Shown in pieces: positions 33,045-46,300 of a DNA stretch of 64,000 nucleotides. This DNA comes from Pseudozyma flocculosa PF-1. Its lineage: Eukaryota; Basidiomycota; Ustilaginomycetes; Ustilaginales; Ustilaginaceae. Within the stretch, counting starts at the first letter, position 1. Every line of letters starts with the position of its first letter. Position numbers and translations under genes: made by a program. The notes under the pieces are model-generated. The model had not been told where the DNA came from, ran no database searches, and saw nothing but the letters and a program-made list of their open reading frames with translations. The stretch spans positions 92,780 through 156,779 of the forward strand of contig NW_006920889.1 of the NCBI RefSeq assembly GCF_000417875.1. Reading direction: 5' to 3'.

Positions 33045-35130
33045 TGCCAGAGGGGATGTGTCGGGAGGTGATGGTGATGGTGGTGGTGGCAGTGGCGGTG
33101 GCGGTGGTGGTGGTGGCAGAGACGGCGGCGACGGCGGTGGCAAGGACGAAGACGAGGACGAGGACGAGGGCCAGAAGGATAGCCCAGCTTACTCGAGAAG
33201 CTCAAAGAGACGAGCTGTCCGCAAAGTCAAAGCCAAGCTCGTCTCTCAACACGGCCATGCCTCCACAGTTTGGCCAGGAGATACGGCCAAAGCCAGGCAC
33301 AGGCCAACGATAGCGTCAAGCCTGAGGAGCCAAGGCCAGGCCCGATGGTGCCAAGTACCAGAACCATGCTCCCTCCGGCCTTGGCTGCGCAGAGGTCGCC
33401 TTGGCACCATCATAAGCAAGGCGTGCTCGACGCGGGGACCATCCTCCGATAAGCACAAAGGGGCCAGGCGCAAGGCGGCCCTTTGATGGTTTTCCACCCT
33501 CGACGGCGGCGAGGACAGCTCTGACCACGTCGGAACCGCGAGCACACACGCTGGGCCTCGACGTGCGCTGATGCCATGACGGCGAGCGGCCGAGGATCGA
33601 TGGCGAGCGCTGGCGAGACAGGCGGGGACCGACCGACCACCGTCACGGCCAGCAACCGGCCGGCTTCGGTGCCGTGGCATCGCATAGGGGGCCTGGCGAG
33701 GAGGCGCGAGCGGGGCTGCCGTGGTTTCGAGGGTGCCGGGCGATGTCGCTCCACCCAGAGGATGTTGCACAGCACCACGGGGGACCGAGGCTCGAGCCGG
33801 CCTGGACTGGCCGGGCAGGCAGCAGCAGGCGGACAGGCAGAAAGAAGCAAGCAAGCAAAGCAGGCAAGGGATATAGAAGCGGCACGGCCGATGGGGCAAA
33901 GCAGGCAGGCAGAAGGCAGGCGGGCGGGCCAGAGGAAGAGAGGATGCTGCAGTGCCGTGTCAGACAGCTGCGCGGCTGCTTTTTGGGCGCCAGGCTGGGC
34001 GGCGCCCTCGTGTTTCCATGCACCGACCGGCCTACGTACGCCCTCGAGGGTTTGCGCTACGGCGGCAGCTGCGACGATCTCGCATCGCGCCCGAGAACCG
34101 CCGGTCCTAGGGCTGCAGCGCATCTGCACGCATGGCAAATTAAACGCACGCTGCGCTGCGCTCGCTTTGGGCTGCCTGGTGTGGCCTGGGTCCTTTTTGA
34201 CCCAGCTCGGGGGGTCCGGTTTCAAAAAGTTGGAGCTTGCCAGCTCGACGCAAAGAGCAAGCAGGCGGAAAACATCGTCGGCTCTGACGTAGCGTAGCAT
34301 CGCCGGACTGGGACGCAGCCATGTCGCAAACTGCGAGCGTATGTTTGAAGCTGGTCTAGGAGCGACGCCGACCTGCAGCGGGGGCCCCCCGCCGGCCTCT
34401 TGCGCTTTCCACCTGGCCATCCTCGACCCAAGAAGAGCGACGTGGCCGGTCCATGCCCTAACCTCGCTCGCTCGCTCGCGCTAACGTCCCAGCAGTCCCC
34501 AGCTCAGGCGGGCAGGGATCGGAATTGGTCCCGGTTCGAGACCATCAGCGCGGCGGCCTTGGCCCCGTTCATTCACGTAGCCTGTCTCTGTGTGGCAGCG
34601 GCAGAAGCTAAGGAGCACCTCTCTCTGGCCTCCCTGGCATAACGCAGAGGAGATGGCGGCAGCACCGGCAGGCTAGGAGGCAGCAGGCAGCGAGCAGCGA
34701 GCAGCGAGACACGCAAGATGCGGTGCGTCGGCACTCACACGCACGCACGCACCCAGCTGGCCTGCCGTATCTGCTGCTCTGCTGGACCCTAACTACCTAC
34801 AACCCGTCCAGCGAGCAAGCAGCACAGGCGGGCCGGTGTAGGCTGGCTCCAACGTACTTGGTCCCTTGGCGGCTGCCCGTTGTCGCCGCCGACTCTGCCG
34901 CGCAGCAAAGTGGAGTAGTAGACCAGCTGTCCACCAAGCTCGCTATCTTTGCTGGCTTTGCTTCTTCTTCTTCTTCTCGCATCCCGTCTCCTTCTCCGTG
35001 CCTCCATCGTCCATCAACCCGAGCCTGCCTTCCCCTTCCCTTCGAAGCGAGCGCGACAGACGATAACGACCACGGCCACCACCACCACCATCAAGCACTC
35101 CCAAGCACTCCCCCGCGCCCACACGCAATC
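33045..35130. promoter_or_regulatory. Divergent intergenic region of GH30 and AT3 genes
   Basis: 2.1 kb between divergent starts. The GH30 5' flank carries a GGT/GGC trinucleotide repeat (about 33069-33120). Polypyrimidine and TTC repeats (34962-34980) precede the AT3 gene. Motif GGCTAGG occurs at about 34672. No gene is supported inside. Confidence 0.55.
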
Positions 35131-36950
35131 ATGGCATCCCGCTACTCGCTCCAGGCAGAGATGCCACCCACCCGCAAGAGCCTACACCGAAGCCGGCGCA
35201 TTCTCACGGACCAGGCAGATACCGACGGTCAGGCCATCCCGCCCTCGGACGGTGAAAAGATCCAGCTCCACAGCCTCCAGCAGCAGCACCAGGTCGCCGC
35301 CAAGGGAGCCTCCGTCGCCGCAGACGGCAGCCCAGTCGACCTCAACGACGGGCCCGACCCGCGCGGCTACAAGACGCTCCAAGGCAAGGCACGGTGGGGC
35401 CTGACTCCGGACGCCTTCCTCGACGACGACATCAACGACGAGGGAAGGCGCACCCGCTCCAACCGCGTCCCTTACCTCGAGGGCCTCAGAGGCATCCTCG
35501 GCCTGCAGACGCTCGTGTGGATCTTTTTCAGGATGTTTGCGCCCGGTGAGTAGCCTAGAGCGCGGTGTGGTCTTCAAGGGAAGGAAGAACAACCGCCGCC
35601 TGACCGCATGCTTCGCCCCTTCGGTCCCTTTGCACCACCAGCCATTGTGACCGAGTTCGACGTCGACGGCACGCAGCCCGCGCGCTTCATCGCACAGAGC
35701 CCGCAGTGGATGAACATCCTCCGCAAGGTCCTCTCGCCTGTCCTGTTCGACGGCAACCTCCAGATGGCCATGTTTATCATCCTCAGCGGAAGGACTGTCC
35801 TGCACAGTGAGTCCCGCCACCCTCGCCCGCCAGTCTCGAGGCGAGAAAGAGAGAGAGAGAGAGAGCTGACACCGGGTCGACCGCACCCCTCCGCCCCCTC
35901 TTCGCCGCAGCCTTCATCGAGCGACGCAAGGCCCTCGCCCTCTCCGGTCCGGCTTTCCGCCGCCCCTTCCGACTGCTGCTCCCCGTCGCCGCGACGCTGA
36001 CCATTGTCAGCATCGTCAACGTGGCCGGCGGCTTCACCAACGCCACGCGGATGGCCGACGACCTGCAAAACGAGCTGGCGCGGCCGCAGCCCATCTGGGA
36101 CTCGGCGCTCGAGTTTTTCAATTCGCTCGTCGTCTACTTTTTCTCGCCCGTCACGTACCGCGACAGCCGCGCGGCCACCTTTATCCCTCCGGCGGGCATC
36201 CTGTGGTTTGTCACGGTCGTCTTCCAGCAGCTCTACGTGCTCATCATCCTCGCCTGGGTGCTGCCCTACACGCTGCTCAAGTACAAGAACCTCGGCCTGC
36301 CCCTCTTCATCATCACGACGGCTTGGGTGGGCCGGTGGTCGTGGTACACCATCACGGGCCTGGCCATCGCAGAGTACTCGGTGGCCTACCTGCCGCTCCT
36401 GCCCGCCGCGGGCATTCCGCTGGACCGCGCAGGACGACGCCACGTGCCCACCTGGCTGCCCGCGCTGGTCTTCACGCTGGCCGGTCTGCTGATGAAGTAC
36501 CTCTGGACCGCCGCGCTGCCCGGCAGCTACGCCAACGACTACATTGTCCACGCCAACACCAACACGGGCAAGCTCAACTACGGCTTCGAGGGCTTCCACA
36601 TCGCCATGCCGCGGTGGGACGACTGGCTGCTCGCCACGGGCCTCTTTGTCCTGGTCGAGACGACGCCCGCGCTCCAGCGCCTGCTGGCCAGCAAGCCCGT
36701 GTCCTACTGCGGCCGGTGGAGCTTCAGCATCGCCCTCCTCTCGGGCACCGTGATGCAGTCGCTCGGCTCCACCCTCTACGTGCACCTGCGCGACTCGCAG
36801 GGCTGGCAGCGCAACGGCGCCGCCACCCTCGCCGCCCTCTTCTTCACCATGGTCCCCACCTGCCTCGTCGTCGCCGAGGCCTTTTCGCGCATCGTCGACG
36901 ACGCCGCACTCTGGCTCGCCCGCTTCATGTTCAACTTCATCCGCGAGTAG
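35131..36950 (+). CDS. AT3-like multipass membrane protein lacking the usual catalytic histidine
   Basis: Exons 35131-35545, 35642-35806 and 35911-36950 with introns of 96 and 104 nt (donors GTGAGT, acceptors CCAG and GCAG, both phase 1); product 539 residues. A hydrophilic N-terminus of about 110 residues is followed by VPYLEGLRGILGLQ, the normal start of an AT3 domain, and about ten hydrophobic segments, including FIILSGRTVL, GILWFVTVVFQQLY and FSIALLSGTV. AT3 enzymes carry R-x10-H in the first TM segment; here R120 is present but the position of the histidine is an isoleucine (131), within LVWIFFRMF. That suggests altered catalysis or a non-enzymatic role, or a histidine supplied elsewhere. 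The second intron contains a GA dinucleotide tract. Likely at the plasma or ER membrane, acting on surface glycans or lipids. Confidence 0.82.
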
Positions 36951-37304
36951 CGCGATCGGCGTGGCCAGAGGCCCTCCTCGACCCTGCCCTCCTTGCCCTC
37001 TCTCACTCTCTCGTGTCCTGCGATCCTTTGTTCGTTCGTGTCGTGTATGTACAATCATCCCTTCGTTTTCATCCCTTCGCATCGCACCGTCCACGCTCCT
37101 TAGACCGCGTCCACCGACCACCCGAATAGAAAAGATGCTCTCCCCTTCCTCGACTGGACCCGATCCGATCCGAAATGATCCGATTCGACCTGGACTCGAT
37201 TGCGTCGGGCGCCGGGGCGGGCACATTCTCGAGGTGGGGGACGGGTAGGAGCGAGGCAGACGCACTGCCCGCCCAACTTCTCCACGCCACTCGGCACCCA
37301 CGTC
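36951..37304. other. Short convergent intergenic region
   Basis: 354 bp between the AT3 stop and the UTP20 stop. T/C-rich 3' UTR-like sequence comes first; repeated GATCCGA-like strings occur at 37160-37185. No gene seen. Confidence 0.6.
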
Positions 37305-40300
37305 TCACCTCTTGACTCTACCGCCATTGAGTCCGCTCTTGACGCGCTGCTTTTTATTGGCAAACTCCTGGTTCTTGCGGGAGCGGGCGGCGTGCTTTTT
37401 CTCATTGGCCCTCGCCTTTTGGCGCGCGGCGGCCTGCGGGTCCTGGATGGAGCGCATGAGGCGAGCCGTCTTGCGCGCCTGCCTCTTCTCGACGGCGGCG
37501 GTACGGATCGACGTGTACACGCCCGAAAACGTCGAGGTCGGCACGAGGGACTGCAGAAGCGTCTGCACCTCCATTGTTAGGTTCTTCAGTTCGTCTGTGG
37601 ATGAGGAGAAAGGAGGACAGAGGAGGGGAAAGGGAGGTGTCAGCTCGGAGTCGAGGGGCGGGGGGATCGGCGCGGCGGAGCGGGGACAAACTCACCCATC
37701 TGCGTCCCGGAGATCGTCGCGTCGTCCGTGATCTTGACAATGGGCAGCAGAATGGGCCGCAACACCGATTCGAGCCGCGCCGTGTCCATGCCCGTCGCCA
37801 TGGCGGCGAACCAGCGCAGGATCGAGGCGGGCTGGATGCTCCACCTCGGCTCCTCGCCCGCCGCGGCCGCTCCGTCCTGGTTGGGCCGGCCCAGACGACA
37901 GGTGCGGGCCTGGTGCGACAGCTTGGTGAACAGCCAGACGACGGGATCGGCCGCAATCATGGCTGCGTCGTCGAGCCGCGCCGCCGTCGATGGATCCAGG
38001 TCCGAAGCGGCATCGTCTTCGTCCTCATCGTCGCCCTCGCCCTCATCATCGTCGTCGTCGCTGGCGGACCGCTTCTTGCTGCGTGCCGCCGCCGAGGTCG
38101 ACGCGTCGACGGGGAAGAGGAGCAGGCACTTGCCGATCCACACGAGGTTCTTGACGGCCTGCAGGCTCAGCTCATCGTCGAGCGCAGCGCTCCGGAGCTG
38201 CAGCGACAGCTTCTTAGCCGTGTCGACCAGCGCGGGGAAACTGGCGACGGGATCCTCGGTGAGCGCCACCATGCGCGGCGCCACAGGCTCCCGGGCGCCG
38301 TAGAGCGAGCCGAGCAGGCGCGATGACGCCTTGCGCACCCAATTGTGCGGGAACAGCAGCAGGCGTCGGACCGCAGAAACGGCCACGCGGGCCGCCTCGT
38401 CGGCCTCGTCGCCGCCGCTGCCATTGCTGTCGAGCGAGGCGGCGCCCGTCGACTGCAGCTTCGAAAGCACCTGAACGCACTGGTAGGGCAGCTGCCAGTC
38501 GAGCTCGAGGCCGCTCGCACCCGCCGCGGCGCCGCCCAGGTCAAAGGCGCCAAAGATGGCGTCCTGCTCGGCCGACTCGAGCGCCTCGAGGTCGTCGGCG
38601 CACTCGGTCAGCGCGCGCCCGACGGCCTCGAGCGCGTGGACGGCCCATCCCGCCGACTCCTCCGCGGGTGCCGCCTCGAGGAGCAGGCCGTAGATCTGCA
38701 CGCCGACGCGTGCCAGCTCCGGGCGGGCGTCCTGCGCCGCCCAGGCGTGGACCATCTGCACCGTCTTGCGCCGCTGCTCGTCGCTCATGACGGCGTAGAC
38801 GCTGCGCACCAGAGCCGCCGCCCGCTCGCGGCACTTTGTCGACGAGTCGTTGGCCAGCACCATGGCGAGGGCGACGAAAAACATGTCGGCGTGCTCCTGC
38901 AGCAGCTCGTCGCCAAACTTGTCAAAGACGGCCGACAGCAGCTCCATGACGCTCAGCCGGCCCGACTCGTACTCGTACGACAGGTTCTTGGCGAGGAAGC
39001 CGAGCTGGTTCTTGAGGCGCGCCTTGCCCTGCGGATAGTCGAGCAGGAACTGGAGGTACGTGGCGCGGCAGAGGCCGCGGACGTGGCCGCTCTGGTTGGT
39101 GACGAGCATCTCGGCCACCTTGTCCATGACGTCGTACACCTCGGGCACCACAAAGCGACGACCGACAATGGCGCGCAGCAGGCTGAAGAGCGTCGACTGC
39201 ACCGCCGGCTCCTCGAGGTCGGGCGCGACCATGTTGAGCAGCGTCGTGAGCTGCTGCTCGCGCACGTCGGCCTGCTTGCAATCGCGCAGGATCGTGGCCA
39301 GCGTGCGGAAGGCCGTCTGGACAATGTCCGACTGGGCGCTTCCGGACTGCTTGATGATGACAAAGATCTGCTTGATGAGCAGCGGCAGCGCGCGCTCCAC
39401 CTGGCTGACGGGGCACTTGAGGATGGCGCCCACCGTCTGCAGCGAGAGCTGCACCACGGCCGGCTCGCTGGCGTACATGGTCTCGCCGACGATGGGCACC
39501 AGCGAGTTGAGCTTGGCCAGCACCTCTTCGTCGTTGAAGTCGAAGCGCGACCGCCGCAGCGCCGTCACGAGCATATCGAGGCCAAAGGCGACAAACTTGT
39601 GTGCGTTGCGCGAGTAATGGTCGCGGTCGGCGGCGTCGGCCGACTCGACGTCCTTGCGCTTGAGCAGCACCGCGTAGTTGTACGTGGCCGTCGTGTGCTT
39701 GCGGGCGATTGACGTCTGCGGCTTGCGCGCCTGGAGGAAGCCGGCGTCGCGCTTGAGGAGCGTGGCGCAGAGGATGAGGAAGGCGTGCGAGTCAAAGTGC
39801 GGGTTGGCGCTGACGCCGCTGGCCACCTTGCGCAGCGCCGCCTCGACGTTCTTGACGGCCTTGGCCTGCTCGGTCTGCTGCAGGATGTCGCGCAGCGGCT
39901 GCAGCAGCTCCGACACCTTGGACGGCACAATGACCTTGGCGACCTGCTCAAACGTGTCCATGCTCTTGCTCTGGCGCACCTCCTTGTACGACGTCTTGGC
40001 GCCGATCGACTCGCGGTCCTCGGCCGTCTCGCCAAAGATGTCCTCGACGGTGACCTCGATAATGTCCTTGACGCCCCTCGTCAGGCTCGTCAGCGGCGTC
40101 GGCTCGGTCGTCATCATGTGCACCAGCAGCTTGTGCACCGTGTACGACAGCACCGCCAGCTGTGGGCCGCGCGTCAGGGCCCGCCGCAGCTCGCGCAGCA
40201 CCTCGGGCAGGGAGTCGGCGCCCAGCGTGTACAGCACCTTGGCGATCGTCTCGCGCGCCAGGTCGCGCGTCTGGATCGACTTGCTGCGCAGCACGTTGGC

Positions 40301-43300
40301 CAGCGTGCGCAGCAGCTTCGAAAGCTGCTGCGACTTGGTCTGCGGCGGCAGGCACTGGACCACGTGGACCACGCCGTACGCGATCGGCAGCCGCACCGTG
40401 TCCTCCATCTCGTCCTTTTGCTCGAGGTACTTCATCAGCGCCGGCAGCAGCTTCTTGGTGACGGCCTCGACCACGGTGACCTTGGAGACGGTGTTGGAGC
40501 CGCCCAGCTGCCGCGGCGCGATCGGCTGGGTGGCGGGGGCAGCGGCCTCGGAGGGCGCCTCGACATCGGTGCGAGCACCGGTCTCGGCAGCGTGCTCGGC
40601 CTCCATGGGCGCGTCGATCCCAGCCTCGACCTTGATCTCGGCGGCGGCCTCCTCGTCCCGCTGCTCCTGCTCCTGATCTTGCTCATCGGTGCGGCGGACG
40701 TGGCCGTTCTCGGCGACAATGTCGATCTCGACCTGCTCGTCCATGCCAAAGTGGAAGGCCTCGATGATGGACATCGAGGCGCGCACAAAGATCTTGGCGG
40801 TGGAGCCTTCGCCGTCGGCCATCTTGAGGTAGCTCCACAGCAGCTGGTTGTACGGGCTCCAGTTGAGCTGGCGCGCCAGCTTGCCGAGGCAGGTGGCCGC
40901 CTCAAACATGAGGTTGTGGTCGGTCAGCTCCACCTTGTCGGCGTGGAAAAAGGTGCCAATGAGCGGCGCAAAGATCTCTTGGACCGTCTTGCTCTTGAGC
41001 GTGCCGCGGTCCGCCTCCTCGCCCAGACGGCGGATGGCCCGCGAGCGGCGGTGCATCTGGATGTGGTGGACATTATTGAAGAAGTTGGCCTCCTGGTCGT
41101 CGCCCATTAGCAGGCCGCGCATCTCGGCCAGCGCGCCGACGTGGCCGAGCCTCTGCACCGAAGCCGAGACGACGCCGAGCACCTCGCGCCGGACCAGCTC
41201 GAACTTGGACCGGAGGCCCCGCTTCAGGCCGGGCCAGACGACCTCGCCGAAAAGCTCCTCCATGGCGGCGGCGGCGGCGTCGCCGGCCTCGAGCGCCGCG
41301 CTGGTGGCGCCGATGAACTTCTTGAGGCACGATGCGGCGTTGCTGCGGATGGCGAGCTCCTCGGGATCCTGGATGAAGAAGAGCATGTTGTGGACGAGCG
41401 GCAGCCACTCGTCGAAGGCCACCTGGACGTCGGCGTCGTTGACCTGGTCGAAGGCGTTGAGGCGGCGGTCAAAGTCGGGCTCCTCGAGCCGCTTGATGCT
41501 GAACGCGTTGAGCTCAACGACCCACGAACAGGCGCGCGACAGCCTCGGATCCATCTCGCCGAAACGCGAGTAGGCGGCCACCAGGCTGGCGCGGGCGTCC
41601 TTGCCGCGCAGCGCCGAGAACAGGCCCGAGAAGAGCTCGTAGGTGCGCCTAAAGGTGGCCGAGTCGACGTCCTGAAACTCGGGCGTGATGGCGAGCAGGT
41701 TGCCAAAGATCTGGAGCAGATCCGACTTGATCCGCTCCGGGACCAGGTGGTTGCCCTTGCGCATCAGCGGCTGCAGGAGCATCAGCAGGTGGCTGGCGTC
41801 CTCGGCCGAGGTGACGAGCGGCGAGATGTTGGACAGCAGGCCGATTTCGCGGCGCACCAGTTCCTCGCGGGCCGAAGCCTTCTGGTCGGCTGCGACATTC
41901 TGCAGCAACGGCGCAATGTTGGACAGGAACGAGGACACGTGCGGCACCACGAGCAGCTCCTTGACCGATGCAGAGCTCGAGGCCGATGCGCCCGTCACGT
42001 CCGGTATGGCCTCGGCGCCGTCGCGCGCCTCGACCGAGGCCACCTCGAGCACCCGCTCGACGATGTCCAGCACGCGCGACACCGTGGGCGGCTTGACGCT
42101 GGCCACCGACATGACGGCAAAGACGTTGGGCAGGATGCGGTCGTCGTAGGCGGCCAGCAGCCGGATCGTCTCGGGGCGCTGCGACCACACGTGGATCAGA
42201 TCCATCAATGCCGACGGATTCTGCGTCGACTCCACCCGCAACGACGTCAGACGCGGCGACACGAGCGTGGCGAAGATCTCCGGCAGGAAGGCGGGCCACG
42301 AAAACTGCTCGGTCGTCGTCGGCTTGCGGAAAAAGTCGCAGAGCCGCTTGTAGCCGGCCTGCCTGAGCGCACGGGCGCGCGCCGTAGACCGCGTCAGGCT
42401 GCGCACGGCGGTGACGTCTGGCGAAGCATCGTCTTCGTCGTCGCCGTCGCCGTCGTCTTGCGCATCGTCCTCGTCCTCTTCCCCGCCGGCGTCGCCGGCG
42501 TCGACCGCCTGCGCGGCGGCAGCCTCCTCGGCGGCCACCACGGCCGCAGCGTGGTTGGCCGTCGTCTGCTCGACGGCGCGGTTGGCGTGGTGGGTGATGT
42601 TGACGACGACACCGACGAGGTCGGGCCAGTAGGGGAGCAGGCGCATCGACAGGTGCTTGAGGACGTCGGTCAGCATCGTGAGGAAACCGAGCTGGCGCGA
42701 AAATGTCACCGCCGCCGGCCGCTCCTGGCTCGTGACGAAGCGACCCTCGGCATCGAATGTGGGGCGCTGGTCGTTGAGCGAGGCGAGCATCAGGTCGATG
42801 AGCGTGACGAGCTCCTCGGGCTTGGCGTCGATCAGGGCCGAGAGGACGGCGCCCTTGCGCGCCGCGGGCCGCTGACCGCTGCCGCGGCTACCGCGCTTCG
42901 ACAGCATCATACCGAAGAAGAGGCGGATCACGACGGGCATCAGCGTCGGCCGGTGGGCGTCCTGCACCGTCTCTGATTCGGCCGAGATGTCGAACTTGGT
43001 CAGAGTGTCGCGGAACTTGGCCACGTCGAGCAGGTCGCGCACCTGGGCCGCGTACGGCACCAGGCCCTCTTCCTTGTAGTTGAGCAGCGCATCGACGGCG
43101 AGGCGCTGGACGGCGGCGTCGGGCGATGCGCAGAGCGCCATAAAGTAGTCGTGCAGCTCGCCGGAGCGCGAAAACGACTTGGGGTTCTTGACCTGGGTGA
43201 AGACCTTGAGATAGGCGCACAGCTGAGCCTGGCGATCCTTGCGGCTGAGGCACAATCGGGTATCGACCGGTGCGCTCAGCGCTCTCTCCTCGAACGACAG

Positions 43301-46300
43301 CCCGGGGTCTGCTGCGTCTGCTGCGCCCTCGGCGTCGTTCTGCTCCTCGCCCTTGTCCTCGTCGTCATCGTCGAGCGGCGTGATCGAGAAGCCAGCCAAG
43401 TTCTTGGGGCCCGAGTCGCGCAGGAAGGTATCGACGAACTTGGCATTGTAGCGCTCGACGAGCTGGTGCAGCTCGCCGAAGAGCTTGAGGATCTGTGCTC
43501 GGTAGTTGAGCAGGTCCAGGCGCGCATCGGGGCGCTGCATCGACGTGGCCTTGACGATCGTGGTCGAGCTGAGGCCCCGGGCCGCAGATCTGGGCCCCGC
43601 GGAGGCGTCTGTTGCTCCGCGGCTGCTTCGAGCATTGCCGATGCAGTTGCGGATCGCCGAGCGCCGTCCGGCGAGCTGCGGATCCCTGAACTGGCGATCG
43701 TCGTCGTCATCGTCGCCACCACTCTCGAGCGCGTCCGCGCCGAACTTTGCCGGCTTGGCCCTGGAAGCAGGGATCGCCGAGCCGTCGTCGCCGCCATGCT
43801 CGTCGTCGTCGCCGTCGTCTGCAGCACCTTGCGCGTCACCTTCGAGCTCGTCCTGCCACTCGGCGGGGAGGTCGGTGCGCTCCTCTTCGCCCGTGGCCGT
43901 CCCGCGCTCGAGCTCGGTGAACGCGGTGACGAAGACGCGCTCCATTGTCTCGACGTTGCCGGAGTCGACGATGTCTTCGAGCGCCTTGATCGACTCGGCC
44001 CAGATCGGACTGAGGTTGACCTTGAAGCTGCCGACAATGTAGCGGATCACCAGGCGGTCCCGGACCTGCCGCCGGGCCGCCTCCTCGGCCGACACCTTCT
44101 TCTTACCGTAACCGGAGATGAGGCGGCCCAGCTCGCGACCGACAGACCGCATGCGCACGTTGCGGTCGCGCACCGCGAGCGCCGTCAGCGGCGTGCGCTC
44201 GACGTCTGCCAGCTTGCCAAAGAGTCGGTCGTCCGGGCTCTTGAACTCGTTGCCGTCGACGAGCGCCAGCAGCTCGAGCGTCGCCAGGCGCACCATCGGA
44301 TCGGCGGCCATGACCGACTTCTCGACGCTCGTCTCGAGGGCATCGAGCCACGGCAGCTGAATCTTGGCCTTGGCGTGCGAGGCAGAGGCCAGCCGCGCCA
44401 GCCCAGCCATGGCGTTGCGGTGCCAGGAGCACGTCTCGATGATCTGCTGTATCGTGTTGCTCTCGAGCAGCAGCGTGCCGCTGACGAGGCCCTTGGACTT
44501 CTGGCTGCGCTCCTCGAAGATGGCCAGGCTCTGCAGCGCCGAGCCGAGCAGCAGGGCCGGGTTGATCGTTTGGCGGTCGTAGATCGACTCGGCCGTGGCG
44601 GCCGTGGCGAGCACGGCGCTCTGCACGAGGCCCTCGCGGACGATGCGCACCAGCAGCGCCGGGTATTTTTCACTGGCGACGGCACTCTGCGGCAACGTAG
44701 CCAGCTCGAGAGCCGGCAGTAAGGGCTCCAAGCTTCGCGTCGAGGGGAAGGCCGAGGCATCCTCGTGACCGGCCGACTCGCAGAGCAGATCGGCCAAGGT
44801 CTCGAGACGAGCGAGGATCTCGGCAGAGACGGCGTTGTTCCAACGCACCAGGGTGGGCGACGGCGTGGCGACCCGCAGGTGTCCGAGCTGGTCGATGCTG
44901 TGCAGCCGCTCGAGCAGGTTGAGCGCCTGGTCCTTGGCGGCGCCGACAGCGACAGCAGCTGCCACATCAGAGGCGTCCACCTGGCGGCTGACGGTGGTAG
45001 CGGTGGCGGTGAGGACAGTCGGCAGCGCAAACTGGCGAAAGGCGGACCAGGCGACGGCGGGGTCCGCCAAGGCCTCGACGAGACCGCTGAATTCGGGCCA
45101 CAGGCGCAGCTGCTCGAGTCGGTCGACGGCCGACGAAGACGCGGGCGCACCTGCGGGAGAGATCGAGTCGATCAGCTTGACACCCGGGCCGATGAGATCC
45201 TGGATGCGGCCCGTGGGAAGGCAGAGCGCGAAAAGCGTCACGAGCGACGTCTTGAGCGTGTCGTGGGCGGCGAGGTGGTCCGGCCCCTTCAGCTGCTGAA
45301 CTTGGCCCGGCCGCAGAAGCGGCGACAGGCGCAGCAGGAGGCTGAACAGCTCCGCCTTGACGTCGTCCGACACGCGAGTGCCCTTGCGCACGCCGACGGC
45401 CGTCGAGAGCCACTCGACCGACTCGATGGCGGCAACCGTCCTCGCCTCGGCGTCGCGGGCGTCGACCTCCTCGAGCGCCTCTCGCCGCTTCTCGACGAGG
45501 TCGATGAGCATCTCGACGACGGGGGCAAAGTGCGAAGACAGCGTATGGTGGACCAGGGCAATCAGCGTCAGACGGCCGATGGTCAGCCGGGCGATGTGCG
45601 GGTAGTTGCGCGGCCGTCCCTCGGACGACGGCGCTGCAGCGGGTCGGCGCCCCGTAGCTGACCGGAAGAGTGCTCGGAGGAGACTGAGCGTCTTGGAGTG
45701 CAGCCGCTTCTCCAGCGACTGAGAATGGCGAAGGAATGGTGTGCACAGCGACGAGACAGGGCGGAGAGAGAGATCGGCAGTCAGCGATCCTGCAGCAGAG
45801 GAGCGTTTCGGGCCTGCCTCGCAGCCCACTCACCTTGCAGCCCTCGGCCCAGATGCCGGCGATGCCGCGGGAAAACGCCGACGAAGGCCGCCTCTTGCCG
45901 CGGGCGTAGCGGCCGGCTAGATCCTCGGCCTCGAGCATCGCCTCGAGGTCGCCGAGCAGCACGGCGATGATGTTGTCGAGCTGCTTGCCCCTCGTCTTGC
46001 GGAGAAGGTGCGCGAATGCCTCGGAGGCGAAGCGGCGGGTGTGCTTGGACACGTTGAGATTCTTCGACGACTTGAGGCTGCGCGAGACGAGCTGCTGCGG
46101 CGCGACCGCTGAAGAAGGGCCGGCCGCCTGGTCGTCCTCGACCTCGATCGCCGCATCGGCTGCGTCTTGTCCCGCGCTGCTCGGGCCGGTGGCCTTGTCT
46201 GTCGCCGATGCCCGCGGGACGATGGGTTTCCAGCCGAGGTAGGGGCGGACGATGTGCCACGTATCGACAAGGCGCTGGGTACGCTCATCGACCTCGACCT

